In this document: piece after piece, positions 30,818 to 42,980 of the stretch
Numbering within the stretch: the first letter of the stretch is position 1
Layout of the letters: each line of letters starts with the position of its first letter
From: Marinobacter iranensis
GTDB taxonomy: Bacteria > Pseudomonadota > Gammaproteobacteria > Pseudomonadales > Oleiphilaceae
NCBI RefSeq assembly: GCF_029207565.1
Contig: NZ_JANCMW010000004.1
Location: 124,001-188,000 of the forward strand
Direction: 5' to 3'
DNA: 64,000 nucleotides
Made by a program: the position numbers and the translations under genes
Notes under the pieces: model-generated
Told to the model about the DNA's origin: nothing
Seen by the model: only the letters and a program-made list of their open reading frames with translations
Databases searched by the model: none

Positions 30818-31842
30818 GCCCGAAGCCGAAAACCCTGAACCGTGATATGCCAACATACGTCCACTGGAAGAACGGCGCATGGAGATTTAAGACGCCAAAG
30901 CACCTGATCGCCTACGTGCCGGGCCGGAAAACGTGGATAACGCTAGGGGTCGATAAGCGGGAAGCTCTGAAGCGGTACGCTGAGATCATGGGCAACCTAT
31001 CTCAGGAATCCGGCATGAGCAAACTATTTAACCGATATGAGGCCGATGTAATCCCCACGAAAGCGCCGCGCACCCGCAAGGACAACCTAAAAGAACTGAA
31101 GCAGTTGCGGGGCGTTTTCGGGGGCATGCACCCATCTGAGATTACGACCATGCACTGCCAGCAGTATCTGGATCTGCGCGGCAAGTCATCAAAGACCCAG
31201 GCCAACCACGAGATCGCCCTGCTCTCCCATATTCTCCGGAAGGCTATGCAGTGGGGAATCGTGGATCGTAACCCGGTGAAGGGCGTCGAGAAGCACAAGA
31301 TCAAGGCGCGAGATCGGTACGTCGAAGACTGGGAGCTTGAGGAATTTCTGAAGGCTGCAACGCCGTTCATAAAGGCGTGGGTGGACGTAAAGCTGATGAC
31401 CGGCCTGCGCCAAGGGGATCTGCTTGCCCTGCCCCTGAACGCTCTCAGGGAGGACGGCATCGCCGTCACCAGCCGGAAGACTGGCCGGAAGGGGTTTATT
31501 GCCTGGACGCCGGCACTGAAGAAGGCGATCAATGCGCTGAAGACCTGCAATAGAGTTCAGGGAATGACAGTGGTGTGTGATCGGCACGGCAAGCCGCTGA
31601 GCGACAGCGCCTTTCAGAATCGGTGGCGGGCGGTCATGGCGGATGCACTGGATAAAACTGAGCTCACGGAGCGATTCACGGAACACGATCTGAGGGCGAA
31701 GCATGCGACGGACGTTGACCAGGCCGGAGGTGATGCCACGGCAAACCTGCTGCACGATGACAAGCGAACCACGGATGCTTATTTGAGGTCGAAAAAACCC
31801 GTCAATATTGTGGCCTGGGATCGGAAGAAGTCAGGGGAATAA
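30814..31842 (+). CDS. int: Tyrosine integrase
   Basis: 342 residues from GTG 30814. N-terminal arm-binding and core-binding domains, then the catalytic domain with Arg199 (MTGLRQGDLLALP), Lys222, His291 and Arg294 in EHDLRAKHATDVDQAGG, His314 (NLLHDDKRTT) and the nucleophile Tyr323 (DAYLRSK). All six catalytic positions are present. It ends 71 nt from the 3' end of tRNA-Ser, the usual arrangement for integration into a tRNA gene. It would integrate and, with a directionality factor, excise the prophage. Confidence 0.95.
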   Translation: MSPKPKTLNRDMPTYVHWKNGAWRFKTPKHLIAYVPGRKTWITLGVDKREALKRYAEIMGNLSQESGMSKLFNRYEADVIPTKAPRTRKDNLKELKQLRGVFGGMHPSEITTMHCQQYLDLRGKSSKTQANHEIALLSHILRKAMQWGIVDRNPVKGVEKHKIKARDRYVEDWELEEFLKAATPFIKAWVDVKLMTGLRQGDLLALPLNALREDGIAVTSRKTGRKGFIAWTPALKKAINALKTCNRVQGMTVVCDRHGKPLSDSAFQNRWRAVMADALDKTELTERFTEHDLRAKHATDVDQAGGDATANLLHDDKRTTDAYLRSKKPVNIVAWDRKKSGE

Positions 31843-31871
31843 TATACATTTGTATATTATCGGGAATATAC
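31841..31871. repeat. AATATAC repeats between int and the tRNA
   Basis: AATATAC at 31841-31847, its complement GTATATT at 31852-31858, and AATATAC again at 31865-31871. The first two form an inverted repeat with a 4-nt loop. Candidates are integrase arm-type sites or a weak hairpin ending int. Confidence 0.55.
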
Positions 31872-31913
31872 AGCCCGATCTGGAAATCCTGAAACGTTCG
31901 TAAGTTATTGAAG

Positions 31914-31960
31914 TGGCGGTGGGCCAGGGATTCGAACCCCGGGAAGGCTACTAACCTTCG
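31914..31960. other. Candidate prophage attachment site in the tRNA-Ser 3' half
   Basis: The 3' half of tRNA-Ser, ending with CCA at 31914-31916, lies next to int. Integrases of this position usually recombine within the T-arm and 3' end, leaving a direct repeat at the other end of the prophage, which is outside the window. Exact core borders cannot be given. Confidence 0.45.
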
Positions 31961-32004
31961 GCGGTTTTCAAGACCGCTGCATTCAGCCACTCTGCCAGCC
32001 CACC
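31914..32004 (-). tRNA. tRNA-Ser (UGA)
   Basis: 91 nt including encoded CCA. Acceptor GGTGGGC pairs with GCCCACC, discriminator G then CCA. Anticodon loop CTTGAAA gives UGA; the long variable arm (GAAGGTTAGTAGCCTTC) is of the class II serine type, and the T loop is GTTCGAATC. Transcribed leftward toward int from the promoter at 32041-32068. The gene is complete, restored by the phage end. Confidence 0.95.
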
Positions 32005-32040
32005 GTTTTCTCCACAGCCGTCATTGCGACAGCGGGGAGC

Positions 32041-32068
32041 ATGATACCGGAATCTCCTGTTCTGTCAA
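32041..32068 (-). promoter_or_regulatory. Promoter of tRNA-Ser
   Basis: Minus strand: TTGACA (32068-32063), 16-nt spacer, TATCAT (32046-32041), about 37 nt before the tRNA 5' end. A perfect -35 and good -10. Confidence 0.7.
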
Positions 32069-32172
32069 CGCCCTGCAAAACCGGGGGGGCAAGATGGAGC
32101 ATCCCGGGGAGGTGTAAATTGAAGTTAATGGTATTTAGGGGAATCTTTACTCACTATTCGAGTCAGAAACGA

Positions 32173-32200
32173 TTGAAAGTTGGGAATTCGCCATTATGAT
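32173..32200 (+). promoter_or_regulatory. Promoter upstream of yccA
   Basis: TTGAAA (32173-32178), 16-nt spacer, TATGAT (32195-32200), about 90 nt before the yccA start. No other feature was noticed between 32005 and 32290. Confidence 0.55.
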
Positions 32201-32289
32201 GGAGTAAGAACTGGGATGCGGGGCACCAAGCGCTCCTGCACCACACTAGCTGATCAAAAACAGCTGCTATAAACCGGAGAAGATTCAGA

Positions 32290-33006
32290 ATGGAAAACAG
32301 ACAGCATAGCGTTCAGAAGAGTCGGGGCATCACGGTAAACCGTGGCTCTGGCACAGCCGCCATCAGCCCTGAAGCGTCGAAAGTTCTGCGCAACACCTAT
32401 AGCCTGCTCGCCATGACCCTGTTGTTCAGTGCCGTGATGGCCGGAGTTTCCATGTCTATCGGCCTGGGACAAGGTGCGGGGCTCATCTGTATGTTGGGGG
32501 CTCTTGCCCTGGTGTGGCTGGTCCTGCCAAGAACCGCCAACAGTTCCGCCGGTATTGGTGTTGTCTTCGCGTTCACCGGCCTTCTCGGTCTCGCGCTTGG
32601 CCCTACCCTGACCTACTATCTGGCCATGTCCAATGGTGGGCAAGTTGTGATGCAGGCCCTGGGTGGAACCGCGGTTGTGTTCTTTGCCCTGTCTGGCTAT
32701 GTGCTGACCACCAAAAAAGACTTCAGCTTCATGCGTGGCATACTGGTTGCCGGTCTGGTTGTAGTGCTAGTAGCGCTGGTTGGTTCGCTGGTTGCCGGTA
32801 TGTTCGGCGTTGACATCAGCACTTTCAGCCTTGCTATCAGTGCGGCCATCGTGTTCCTGATGTCTGGCTTCATCCTGTATGACACAAGCCGGATTGTGAA
32901 CGGCGGTGAGACCAACTACCTCATGGCGACAACAGGTCTCTACCTGAACATCTACAACCTGTTTGTGAGTCTGCTCCACCTCATTGGCGCATTTTCCAGC
33001 GAATGA
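32290..33006 (+). CDS. yccA: YccA/Bax-inhibitor-1 family membrane protein
   Basis: 238 residues with about seven membrane helices from residue 36 onward (NTYSLLAMTLLFSAVMAGVS, GLICMLGALALVWLVLP and so on) and a C-terminal SGFILYDTSRIVNGGETNYL, the Bax-inhibitor-1 hallmark with the pore Asp residues. YccA is an inner-membrane protein that interacts with the FtsH protease. SD CCGGAGAAG is ahead of the ATG. Its stop overlaps the ATG of tusD. yccA beside tus genes is also seen in E. coli. Confidence 0.92.
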   Translation: MENRQHSVQKSRGITVNRGSGTAAISPEASKVLRNTYSLLAMTLLFSAVMAGVSMSIGLGQGAGLICMLGALALVWLVLPRTANSSAGIGVVFAFTGLLGLALGPTLTYYLAMSNGGQVVMQALGGTAVVFFALSGYVLTTKKDFSFMRGILVAGLVVVLVALVGSLVAGMFGVDISTFSLAISAAIVFLMSGFILYDTSRIVNGGETNYLMATTGLYLNIYNLFVSLLHLIGAFSSE

Positions 33007-33446
33007 GCAGCAGCTTGCCAGAGCAGACAAAAACCCCGGCACCTGCCGGGGTTTTTACGTTGGTGATTACCGGTGCACCCTACTCGTCCCAGGCGCCGCA
33101 AACAGCCCTGCACTTCGCCCGCGCGGCGCTGGCAGCCGATAAACGCATTGACCGGGTATTCCTCTACGGCGACGGCGTTCATCTGGCATCCAGCCTCAGT
33201 ACGCCTCCGTCCGATGAACCGAACCTCTCTGAAGACTGGGCCGCTTTTCTTACCGAGAACACTATTCCCGGGATTGCCTGTATTGCCTCGGCTCTCCGGC
33301 GAGGCCTTATCGACAAGTCGGAAATGCAACGCTACGAGCTGCCCACCTCCAACCTGCGAGCCCCCTTTGAGATAGCGGGTCTGGGCGAGTGGGTGGACAG
33401 CACAGCTTCCAGATCCCGCATCCTCTACTTTCATAAGGGGGACTGA
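33003..33446 (+). CDS. tusD: TusD sulfurtransferase subunit
   Basis: 147 residues if ATG 33003 (ATGA overlap) is used. The conserved part starts at FTLVITGAPYSSQAPQTALH FARAALA, then VFLYGDGVHLAS and NTIPGIACIASALRRGLI with the likely active Cys. A strong terminator hairpin (33029-33056) lies inside the first 18 codons, so TTG 33060 or GTG 33063 just behind it, near the start of the conserved domain, are serious alternatives. TusD with TusB and TusC relays sulfur to MnmA for 2-thiouridine in tRNA. Confidence 0.88.
   Translation: MSSSLPEQTKTPAPAGVFTLVITGAPYSSQAPQTALHFARAALAADKRIDRVFLYGDGVHLASSLSTPPSDEPNLSEDWAAFLTENTIPGIACIASALRRGLIDKSEMQRYELPTSNLRAPFEIAGLGEWVDSTASRSRILYFHKGD
33029..33056 (+). 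terminator. Terminator of yccA lying within the 5' part of tusD
   Basis: AAAACCCCGGC, loop ACCT, GCCGGGGTTTTT, a near-perfect rho-independent terminator with an A tract before and T tract after, active in either direction. It starts 23 nt after the yccA stop, so it should end yccA mRNA or attenuate tusDCBE. Confidence 0.8.
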
Positions 33447-33449
33447 CGT

Positions 33450-33800
33450 ATGAGCACACTGATCATCATCGACCAGCCGCCCTATGGCTCCTGGGAAGGC
33501 CGGGAAGCACTGGACATGGCTTTCTCCCTGGCCGCGTTTGATCAACCCGTGTCGCTGCTGTTCTGCGATGCCGGGGTGAACTGGCTGCGCAAGGGACAGG
33601 ATGCCGCGAAGCTTCCGCAGAAATCCATCGAGCGGAACCTCGCGGCGGCGCCAATCTTCGGCGTGGAAGCCCTGCTGGCGGACAGCAATGCCTGTGACCA
33701 GTACGGTCTGGCTAAAGCCGACCTGCTCGACCATACCTCCATCACCGACTTCGGCCCGGAACTGATAGACTGCTTTAACCACGTAGCGTTTGCAGGCTAG
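33450..33800 (+). CDS. tusC: TusC subunit
   Basis: 116 residues. LIIIDQPPYGSWEGREALDM AFSLAAFDQPVSLLFCDAGV is the DsrF/TusC start, and FGVEALLADSNACDQYGLAK is typical of the family. Partner of TusB and TusD in the hexameric sulfur relay. 3 nt after tusD, 11 nt before tusB. Confidence 0.9.
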   Translation: MSTLIIIDQPPYGSWEGREALDMAFSLAAFDQPVSLLFCDAGVNWLRKGQDAAKLPQKSIERNLAAAPIFGVEALLADSNACDQYGLAKADLLDHTSITDFGPELIDCFNHVAFAG

Positions 33801-33811
33801 GAACGGAACCA

Positions 33812-34093
33812 ATGATCACATTCAAGACCCTGCATATTCTCAATAAGCCGCCGGATCACCGACGCTACAGGCTGTGTCTCTCTGCCATCGGGCCTGAAGA
33901 TGGATTGCTGCTGACCGAGAACGGGGTTCTCGCCGTTACCCAGCTTTCAGGAATAGCCGCTGAGCGATGTTTTGCGCTTGCGCCGGACCTGGAAGCACGA
34001 GGGCTTTCCTCGCACATCAGCAGGGATCAAACAGTGTCATTCGATGACATGGTTGATCTGACCGCATCCGCAGAAAACGTCGTTAGCTGGTGA
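33812..34093 (+). CDS. tusB: TusB subunit
   Basis: 93 residues, the usual TusB/DsrH length. MITFKTLHILNKPPDHRRYR start, then GLLLTENGVLAVTQL and a Cys in ERCFALAPDLEARGL. Third subunit of the TusBCD complex. 3 nt before tusE. Confidence 0.88.
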   Translation: MITFKTLHILNKPPDHRRYRLCLSAIGPEDGLLLTENGVLAVTQLSGIAAERCFALAPDLEARGLSSHISRDQTVSFDDMVDLTASAENVVSW

Positions 34094-34096
34094 ACC

Positions 34097-34423
34097 ATGA
34101 CTGACATTCCGATGCCGGAACGAAACAATGAAGGCTTTCTTGAAAGCGCTGAGCGCTGGACACCGAGGGTTGCCGAAGTTATTGCGAATGAGGATGGAAT
34201 TGATCTTTCAGAAAATCACTGGGAAATTATAGAGTTTTTGAGGTTTTTTTATAAGGAACATGAAGTTTCTCCTCCCTCCAACCGGCTGTTTGTCAAAGCG
34301 GTAAAAGAGCGGTTTGGCGAAGAAAAAGGCAACAGCATCTACCTGATGCAACTGTTCCCGGGCACGCCGGCCAAGACTGCCTGCCGTATCGCTGGCCTGC
34401 CAAGGCCGACCAACTGCCTATAG
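34097..34423 (+). CDS. tusE: TusE/DsrC-family sulfur carrier
   Basis: 108 residues. WTPRVAEVIANEDGIDLSEN HWEIIEFLRFFYKEHEVSPP is the DsrC core. The C-terminal arm TACRIAGLPRPTNCL carries Cys96 and the penultimate Cys107, 11 apart, the two cysteines of the DsrC family. It accepts persulfide from TusBCD and passes it to MnmA. Last gene of the tus operon, converging with the 34418-34747 gene by 6 nt. Confidence 0.92.
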   Translation: MTDIPMPERNNEGFLESAERWTPRVAEVIANEDGIDLSENHWEIIEFLRFFYKEHEVSPPSNRLFVKAVKERFGEEKGNSIYLMQLFPGTPAKTACRIAGLPRPTNCL

Positions 34424-34747
34424 GCCCTTGCGGGGCTTCTTGTCCAGGTCGGATAGATCACCGAGAAAGCTGCTCAGGCCGTTCTCAAACAGCCCTGAGC
34501 CAAAGCGCAGGAACTGGCGGGTGGATTCCTTTACGGTACTCTCCGGCAACTCCCTCAGGGTTTCCTCCACGCCCTGTCGCACGCCCCGCGTTACCCGAGG
34601 CTCGATCTCCCGGGACGCCTCAATGATTTCCGCCACCTTGCGGTCCAGGTGGGGCCGCACAAAGCCGAACCAGAACCCGGCCAGCACCGAAAACACCACG
34701 GCCGCGGTGACCAGGGCCTGAATCACGAGTGTCCATCCATATTCCAT
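34418..34747 (-). CDS. Hypothetical single-pass membrane protein
   Basis: 109 residues. A membrane helix at ~8-32 (VIQALVTAAVVFSVLAGFWF) is followed by a charged helical region (RKVAEIIEASREIEPRVTRG) and a C-terminal SSFLGDLSDLDKKPRKGL. No named family. It lies 47 nt downstream of the DUF445 gene on the same strand, so the two probably share a transcript. Confidence 0.6.
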   Translation of the reverse strand: MEYGWTLVIQALVTAAVVFSVLAGFWFGFVRPHLDRKVAEIIEASREIEPRVTRGVRQGVEETLRELPESTVKESTRQFLRFGSGLFENGLSSFLGDLSDLDKKPRKGL

Positions 34748-34794
34748 ACACTGCCCTCCCGGTCAGTCGACTGCCCGAACACCTGCTCAAGCAT

Positions 34795-36024
34795 CTAATT
34801 CAAGAAGTTGTTCATCACCAGAAACTGGAGTACTCCGGCCAGGGATCCCAATAGCCCGCCCACCAGCATAAGCTGGACCTCTTCCTCACGGAACGCTGGC
34901 CGCAGGATATCCTGAAACTCCGCCGGACCAAGGGATTTCATCTGGGTGGCCAATACACCGGCCACCACGGGGGCCCGCTCCCGGTTAAACGCCGGATCAC
35001 CAAAAACATCACGGGTGGCCAGTACCGCCTTGTGGTTCATAGCCTTTTTGAGTTCCGTGTAGCCTGTCATGCCAACGGTTACCTGGGCGGTGAGCTTCAT
35101 CACCGCCGAGTTGTCCAGAAGCGGTCTCAGGTGCTTCTGGATAATGGCCCGGGTGCGGTCCCCGTGGCTGCCGTTAATCATGGCGTCCGCCACCTTCTCC
35201 ACGGTAATCAGTTCCTCGGCCACCAGCCTTGCCCAGACATCGCTTATTTCCGGCTGGCGCTGCAGGAACAACCCCTGCAAACGCCAGAACAGGAACCGCC
35301 TGGGCTTCAATGGGCGGAATATCAGGTTGATCGCAATCCAGTTGGTGAGGAAACCCACGACAAATCCGCCGACCGGCAGCAGCCAGGGCTCGGGGTAACG
35401 GGCCCAGATAGGCGCCAGTACCGCGCCCAGAAGGCCACCAATAATCGCCCCCCGGTTGATCACCGACCGCAGTTCTACCGACCCGGCTTCCCGGAAAATC
35501 CGGTTCATCAGGTCGGGGTGGGTTTGCAGCTCGCGGCTCAGCAATGCTTTCAGGTCGACCAGGTCATTCAGGTCATCGCCGAAATCCTCCACCAGGGACT
35601 CGATCCGGGAAGGAAGCTGCTCCCGCCCCCAGCGATAGATCCGGTTGCGGACGAACAGCGGCAGGTTGTCCCAAAGCACCGGCTGGATTTCATACATCAC
35701 CTCATCGATGTATTCATCCATACGGGGATTCACCTGGGAAATCACCTGTTCGACAATCCGTTGTGGCTCAAGCTGCTGGTAAACCGCGTTGAGATCACCG
35801 AACTGCTGCAAGGTGCGGTCAATGCATATGTGAGCCATTTTCTCGGCCTTGCGGGGGATAACCCCTTGCCAGCCAATGACTCCGACACCCACAAACTGCA
35901 CGGGATTAAACGACATCTGAATCGCCAGCCAGTTGGTAAACCAGCCGACAAACGCTGCCATGAGTGGCACAGACAGAAGTGCTACATCAACCAAGACGAA
36001 CCCCAGTGTGTGAGTGGTGGGCAC
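34795..36024 (-). CDS. DUF445-family membrane protein
   Basis: 409 residues. N-terminal membrane helix with VPLMAAFVGWFTNWLAIQMS FNP, the DUF445 hallmark, which repeats near residue 215 (GFVVGFLTNWIAINLIFRPL). Conserved DRTLQQFGDLNAVYQQLEPQ lies between, and a C-terminal helix (LVGGLLGSLAGVLQFLVMNN) completes it. Function unknown; an inner-membrane protein with a large cytoplasmic helical part. Followed by the small membrane protein gene. Confidence 0.85.
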   Translation of the reverse strand: MPTTHTLGFVLVDVALLSVPLMAAFVGWFTNWLAIQMSFNPVQFVGVGVIGWQGVIPRKAEKMAHICIDRTLQQFGDLNAVYQQLEPQRIVEQVISQVNPRMDEYIDEVMYEIQPVLWDNLPLFVRNRIYRWGREQLPSRIESLVEDFGDDLNDLVDLKALLSRELQTHPDLMNRIFREAGSVELRSVINRGAIIGGLLGAVLAPIWARYPEPWLLPVGGFVVGFLTNWIAINLIFRPLKPRRFLFWRLQGLFLQRQPEISDVWARLVAEELITVEKVADAMINGSHGDRTRAIIQKHLRPLLDNSAVMKLTAQVTVGMTGYTELKKAMNHKAVLATRDVFGDPAFNRERAPVVAGVLATQMKSLGPAEFQDILRPAFREEEVQLMLVGGLLGSLAGVLQFLVMNNFLN

Positions 36025-36194
36025 AGTGCAGAAAACGCGCCTTTAATAGTCAGACGGGTATCCTACCCGCCGTTTGATTCTGATTATGTGACTGATAATG
36101 AAGCAAATGGAATGATCCCGCATTGGCCGTGCCGCCACGACGGTGACGATAGCGCGGCACGCTCGCGGCTGACAAATATCAGCAACCAAAACAA

Positions 36195-36220
36195 ATGAAG
36201 CCGGCAGTGGCCGGCTTCAT
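36195..36220 (-). terminator. Terminator downstream of nfuA
   Basis: ATGAAGCCGGC and GCCGGCTTCAT form a perfect 11-bp stem with a 4-nt loop. On the minus strand it is followed by TTGTTTTGG. It ends the leftward nfuA transcript before the DUF445 gene. Confidence 0.7.
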
Positions 36221-36246
36221 AAAACGCATTAAATTATTGGATTATC

Positions 36247-36834
36247 TCACTGATAATACGCGTTTTCTGTGTAGGTGTGATCCGTTACATCCCTGACAGC
36301 GGTGATTTCCGGGACCCGCTCCTTCAGTGTCGTTTCAACACCTTGCTTGAGCGTAAGGCTTACGGCGCTGCAACCCTGGCAACCGCCCCCGAATCTCAGC
36401 ACGGCAATCGACTCCTCGGCAATCTCAACCAGGGACACTTCACCACCGTGGGCCGCGAGGTTGGGATTGATCTCGGACGCCAGCACGTATTGGATACGCT
36501 CAGGCAACGGTGCATCGTCATCCACTTTAGGCACCTTCGCGTTCGGCGCCTTGATGGTCAGTTGGCCGCCCATCTGGTCCTTGGAGTAGTCCACATAGGC
36601 TTCTTCCAGGAAAGGTACCGAGTTTTGGTCCAGAAACAGGGTAAACTTGCCCAGGTCAATCTGTTCGTCCGTTGGCACCACCTCATTGGGTGGACAGTAG
36701 GCAAGACAGGTTTCGGCATTCTTCGTGCCGGGCTGGGTTACGAAAATACGGACACCCATGCCCTCCACGTCCTGCTTTTCAATAAGTTGTGCAAGGTAAT
36801 CCCGAGCGGGATCTGTCACTGTAACCAATGCCAT
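36247..36834 (-). CDS. nfuA: NfuA Fe-S biogenesis protein
   Basis: 195 residues from ATG 36834 (usual NfuA length; the open frame upstream is unsupported). N-terminal degenerate A-type domain ([40 protein letters not shown]), C-terminal Nfu domain with the cluster-binding Cys152 and Cys155 in [11 protein letters not shown]. It carries and transfers 4Fe-4S clusters. Divergent from metH. Confidence 0.93.
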   Translation of the reverse strand: MALVTVTDPARDYLAQLIEKQDVEGMGVRIFVTQPGTKNAETCLAYCPPNEVVPTDEQIDLGKFTLFLDQNSVPFLEEAYVDYSKDQMGGQLTIKAPNAKVPKVDDDAPLPERIQYVLASEINPNLAAHGGEVSLVEIAEESIAVLRFGGGCQGCSAVSLTLKQGVETTLKERVPEITAVRDVTDHTYTENAYYQ

Positions 36835-37018
36835 AGTTGCAACCCGTTGGTGAGTTTCCTCTATTTTAAGTGAGTTCGCGCCAACATGAAAGACCAAGTA
36901 AAATAGTCAGACTTTAAGAGCCCCATTGATCAACATCATCAAGCCGTGGGACGACAACCGCCATTTTTGCTATGATCCCGCGCCATTAAGACAAATACGA
37001 CTTCCGGAAGTAATTTCT

Positions 37019-40717
<3,699 letters not shown>

Positions 40718-40757
40718 ACGCCGCCGGTGAACGCATCTCTGACAGCCGGAAGGTAGC

Positions 40758-40997
40758 ATGACCGAGAAACAGGAAAACGGGCAAACGCCTGACAATCGCA
40801 CCAGAAAGGGACCCGGAGTTCTAAAGGTGATGCAAAGCATCCTTGCCGGCGCACTCGGAGTTCAGTCCGACAAGCGCCGGGAAGAGGATTTTTCGAGCCA
40901 TAGTCCCTGGCCGTACATCATCGCCGGCATACTGTTCACAGTCGGGTTTGTTGTTACCCTCGTGGTGGTCGTCAAGCTGGTGCTCGCCGGCCAGTAG
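40758..40997 (+). CDS. DUF2970 small membrane protein
   Basis: 79 residues. KVMQSILAGALGVQSDKRRE EDFSSHSPWPYIIAGILFTV, then one membrane helix to the end (GFVVTLVVVVKLVLAGQ); this is the DUF2970 pattern. Starts 40 nt after metH on the same strand. Function unknown. Confidence 0.8.
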   Translation: MTEKQENGQTPDNRTRKGPGVLKVMQSILAGALGVQSDKRREEDFSSHSPWPYIIAGILFTVGFVVTLVVVVKLVLAGQ

Positions 40998-41000
40998 GCT

Positions 41001-41105
41001 CTATTGGCCGGACACCCAGATCACGGCAAAGGCAACAGCAAGCATTATCAGCAATACGGCTGCAACGGCATCTGCCTGACTGTCGGTTCTTGCGGTCTTC
41101 TTCAT
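41001..41105 (-). CDS. 34-residue membrane microprotein
   Basis: ATG 41105 to TAG 41001 encodes MKKTARTDSQADAVAAVLLI then MLAVAFAVIWVSGQ: a basic N-terminus and one membrane helix. SD GAGGAAAGAGT is well placed. It ends 4 nt from the convergent DUF2970 gene. The rest of the 40998-41327 gap shows nothing else that I can support. Confidence 0.55.
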   Translation of the reverse strand: MKKTARTDSQADAVAAVLLIMLAVAFAVIWVSGQ

Positions 41106-41327
41106 ACTCTTTCCTCGCTATGTCGTTGTTATAGGTTTTTCATACACGCCCTTATAAATCTAGGCGGGAAATCGTCGTCAGTCCAGCAATATCTGGCTAT
41201 CTATATCACCTTAGTCGATAAACATATTTGGAAATAATCATTTTAAGAATAATGGCACGGTGATATTCTCCCACGCAAGAACAGGCACTAAAGCCGTATT
41301 TCCAGCGTTTCAGCAGGACGTTCCACT

Positions 41328-42980
41328 ATGTATGTTTATGACGAACACGACCGGCAGATGGCTGCCGAGCGCGTTGCACAATTCCGTGACCAGACCGAAA
41401 GGGCTCTGGCTGGCGAGCTGAGTGAAGACGAGTTTCTTCCCCTGCGACTTCAGAACGGATTGTATGTACAGCGTCTTGCACCGATGTTGCGCATCGCCGT
41501 TCCCTACGGAATGCTCCGTTCTGTTCAGCTTCGCCGTCTGGCGCGCATAACGCGAGACTATGACAAAGGTTATGCCCACTTTACAACCCGCCAGAACGTT
41601 CAGCTTAACTGGCCGGCCATTGAAGATGTACCGGATATTCTGGCCGAACTGGCGGAAGTGGAGATGCACGCCAACCAGACCAGCGGCAACTGCATCCGTA
41701 ACACCACAACGGATCAGTTTTCCGGGGTCCAGGCGGATGAAATTACTGATCCCCGGCCCTATTGCGAGATTGTCCGCCAGTGGTCCACCTTCCACCCGGA
41801 GTTTGCCTTCCTGCCCCGCAAGTTCAAGGTGGCGGTGAATGCCTCCGAGCACACTGACCGCGCGGCTATCCAGGTCCACGATATCGGCCTGCAGATGGTA
41901 CGCAATGACCAGGGCGAGCTCGGTTTCCGTGTTCACGTTGGCGGCGGCCTGGGGCGCACCCCGATGGTCGGGCCGGTTATCCGTGAATTCCTTCCGGAGC
42001 TGGACCTGCTCACCTACCTTGAAGCCGTGCTGCGGGTTTACAACCGTTACGGTCGCCGTGACAACAAGTTCAAGGCCCGCATCAAGATTCTGGTCAAGGC
42101 CCTGACACCGGAAGGCTTCGCGGCGAAGGTGGAAGACGAATGGTCCCACATCAAGGACTCGCCTACCCGCCTGACCGAAGAAGCCATCAGCCAGTTCAAG
42201 GGCTATTTCACCGAGCCTGACCGCCAGCCGGTCCCGGATGTAACCGATGCCCTGGCAACCCAGCGCTTCGAGAACCGCGAGTTTGACCAGTGGATCAGCC
42301 ACAACGTGGATACCCACAAGAACCCGGGCTATGCCATTGTGACGCTGACCATGAAGAAGACCGGTACGCCGCCGGGTGATGCCAGTGATCGCCAGCTTGA
42401 GCAGATTGCGGACCTGGCCGACCAGTACAGTTTTGGCGAAGTGAGGGTAACGCACCAGCAGAACGTGGTTCTGGCCGATGTCAGGAAGGATCAGTTGTTC
42501 GAGCTCTGGCAGGTCATCACGCCCATGGGCTTTGCCACCGCGAACCTGAACACGCTGACGGACGTCATCTGCTGCCCCGGGGGCGACTACTGCGCCCTGG
42601 CGAATGCCAAGTCGATTCCTGTTGCAGAGTCCATCCAGCGTCAGTTCGACGATATGGATTACCTCTATGACATTGGCAACATTGACCTGAACATTTCCGG
42701 CTGCATGAACGCCTGCGGTCACCACCATGTGGGCAACATTGGCGTGTTAGGTGTCGACAAGAAGGGCCAGGAGTTCTACCAGATCAGTCTGGGCGGCTCG
42801 TCCCATCACGATGCCGCCATCGGCAAGATTCTGGGGCCTTCTTTTGCCCGCGAAGACATGCCGGAAGTGATGCAGAAGATTATTAATGTGTACGTCGATA
42901 ACCGGACAGAGGAAGAGCCTTTCCTGGATACCTATCGCCGTATCGGCATTGAGCCATTCAAGGAGCGGGTTTATGCCTGA
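41328..42980 (+). CDS. cysI: Sulfite (or nitrite) reductase hemoprotein, CysI type
   Basis: 550 residues. Ferredoxin-like half-domains with TTRQNVQLNWPAIEDVPDIL and SGNCIRNTTTDQFSG, and siroheme/4Fe-4S ligands in CCPGGDYC (Cys416, Cys422) and GCMNACGHH (Cys459, Cys463). It reduces sulfite to sulfide using siroheme, which CobA (63118-63957) helps to make. Overlaps the DUF934 gene by 8 nt, the common proteobacterial pair. Nitrite reductase cannot be fully excluded by eye. Confidence 0.92.
   Translation: MYVYDEHDRQMAAERVAQFRDQTERALAGELSEDEFLPLRLQNGLYVQRLAPMLRIAVPYGMLRSVQLRRLARITRDYDKGYAHFTTRQNVQLNWPAIEDVPDILAELAEVEMHANQTSGNCIRNTTTDQFSGVQADEITDPRPYCEIVRQWSTFHPEFAFLPRKFKVAVNASEHTDRAAIQVHDIGLQMVRNDQGELGFRVHVGGGLGRTPMVGPVIREFLPELDLLTYLEAVLRVYNRYGRRDNKFKARIKILVKALTPEGFAAKVEDEWSHIKDSPTRLTEEAISQFKGYFTEPDRQPVPDVTDALATQRFENREFDQWISHNVDTHKNPGYAIVTLTMKKTGTPPGDASDRQLEQIADLADQYSFGEVRVTHQQNVVLADVRKDQLFELWQVITPMGFATANLNTLTDVICCPGGDYCALANAKSIPVAESIQRQFDDMDYLYDIGNIDLNISGCMNACGHHHVGNIGVLGVDKKGQEFYQISLGGSSHHDAAIGKILGPSFAREDMPEVMQKIINVYVDNRTEEEPFLDTYRRIGIEPFKERVYA

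Noticed and set aside
32952..33812. 286-residue minus-strand frame
   Set aside because: Antisense to yccA end, tusD and tusC, which have clear family motifs.
36025..36190. Possible gene between the DUF445 start and the nfuA terminator
   Set aside because: Only continuation of an antisense frame; no start with an SD and nothing recognisable.
41310..42728. 472-residue minus-strand frame
   Set aside because: Antisense shadow of cysI, whose siroheme/Fe-S ligands are all present on the plus strand.
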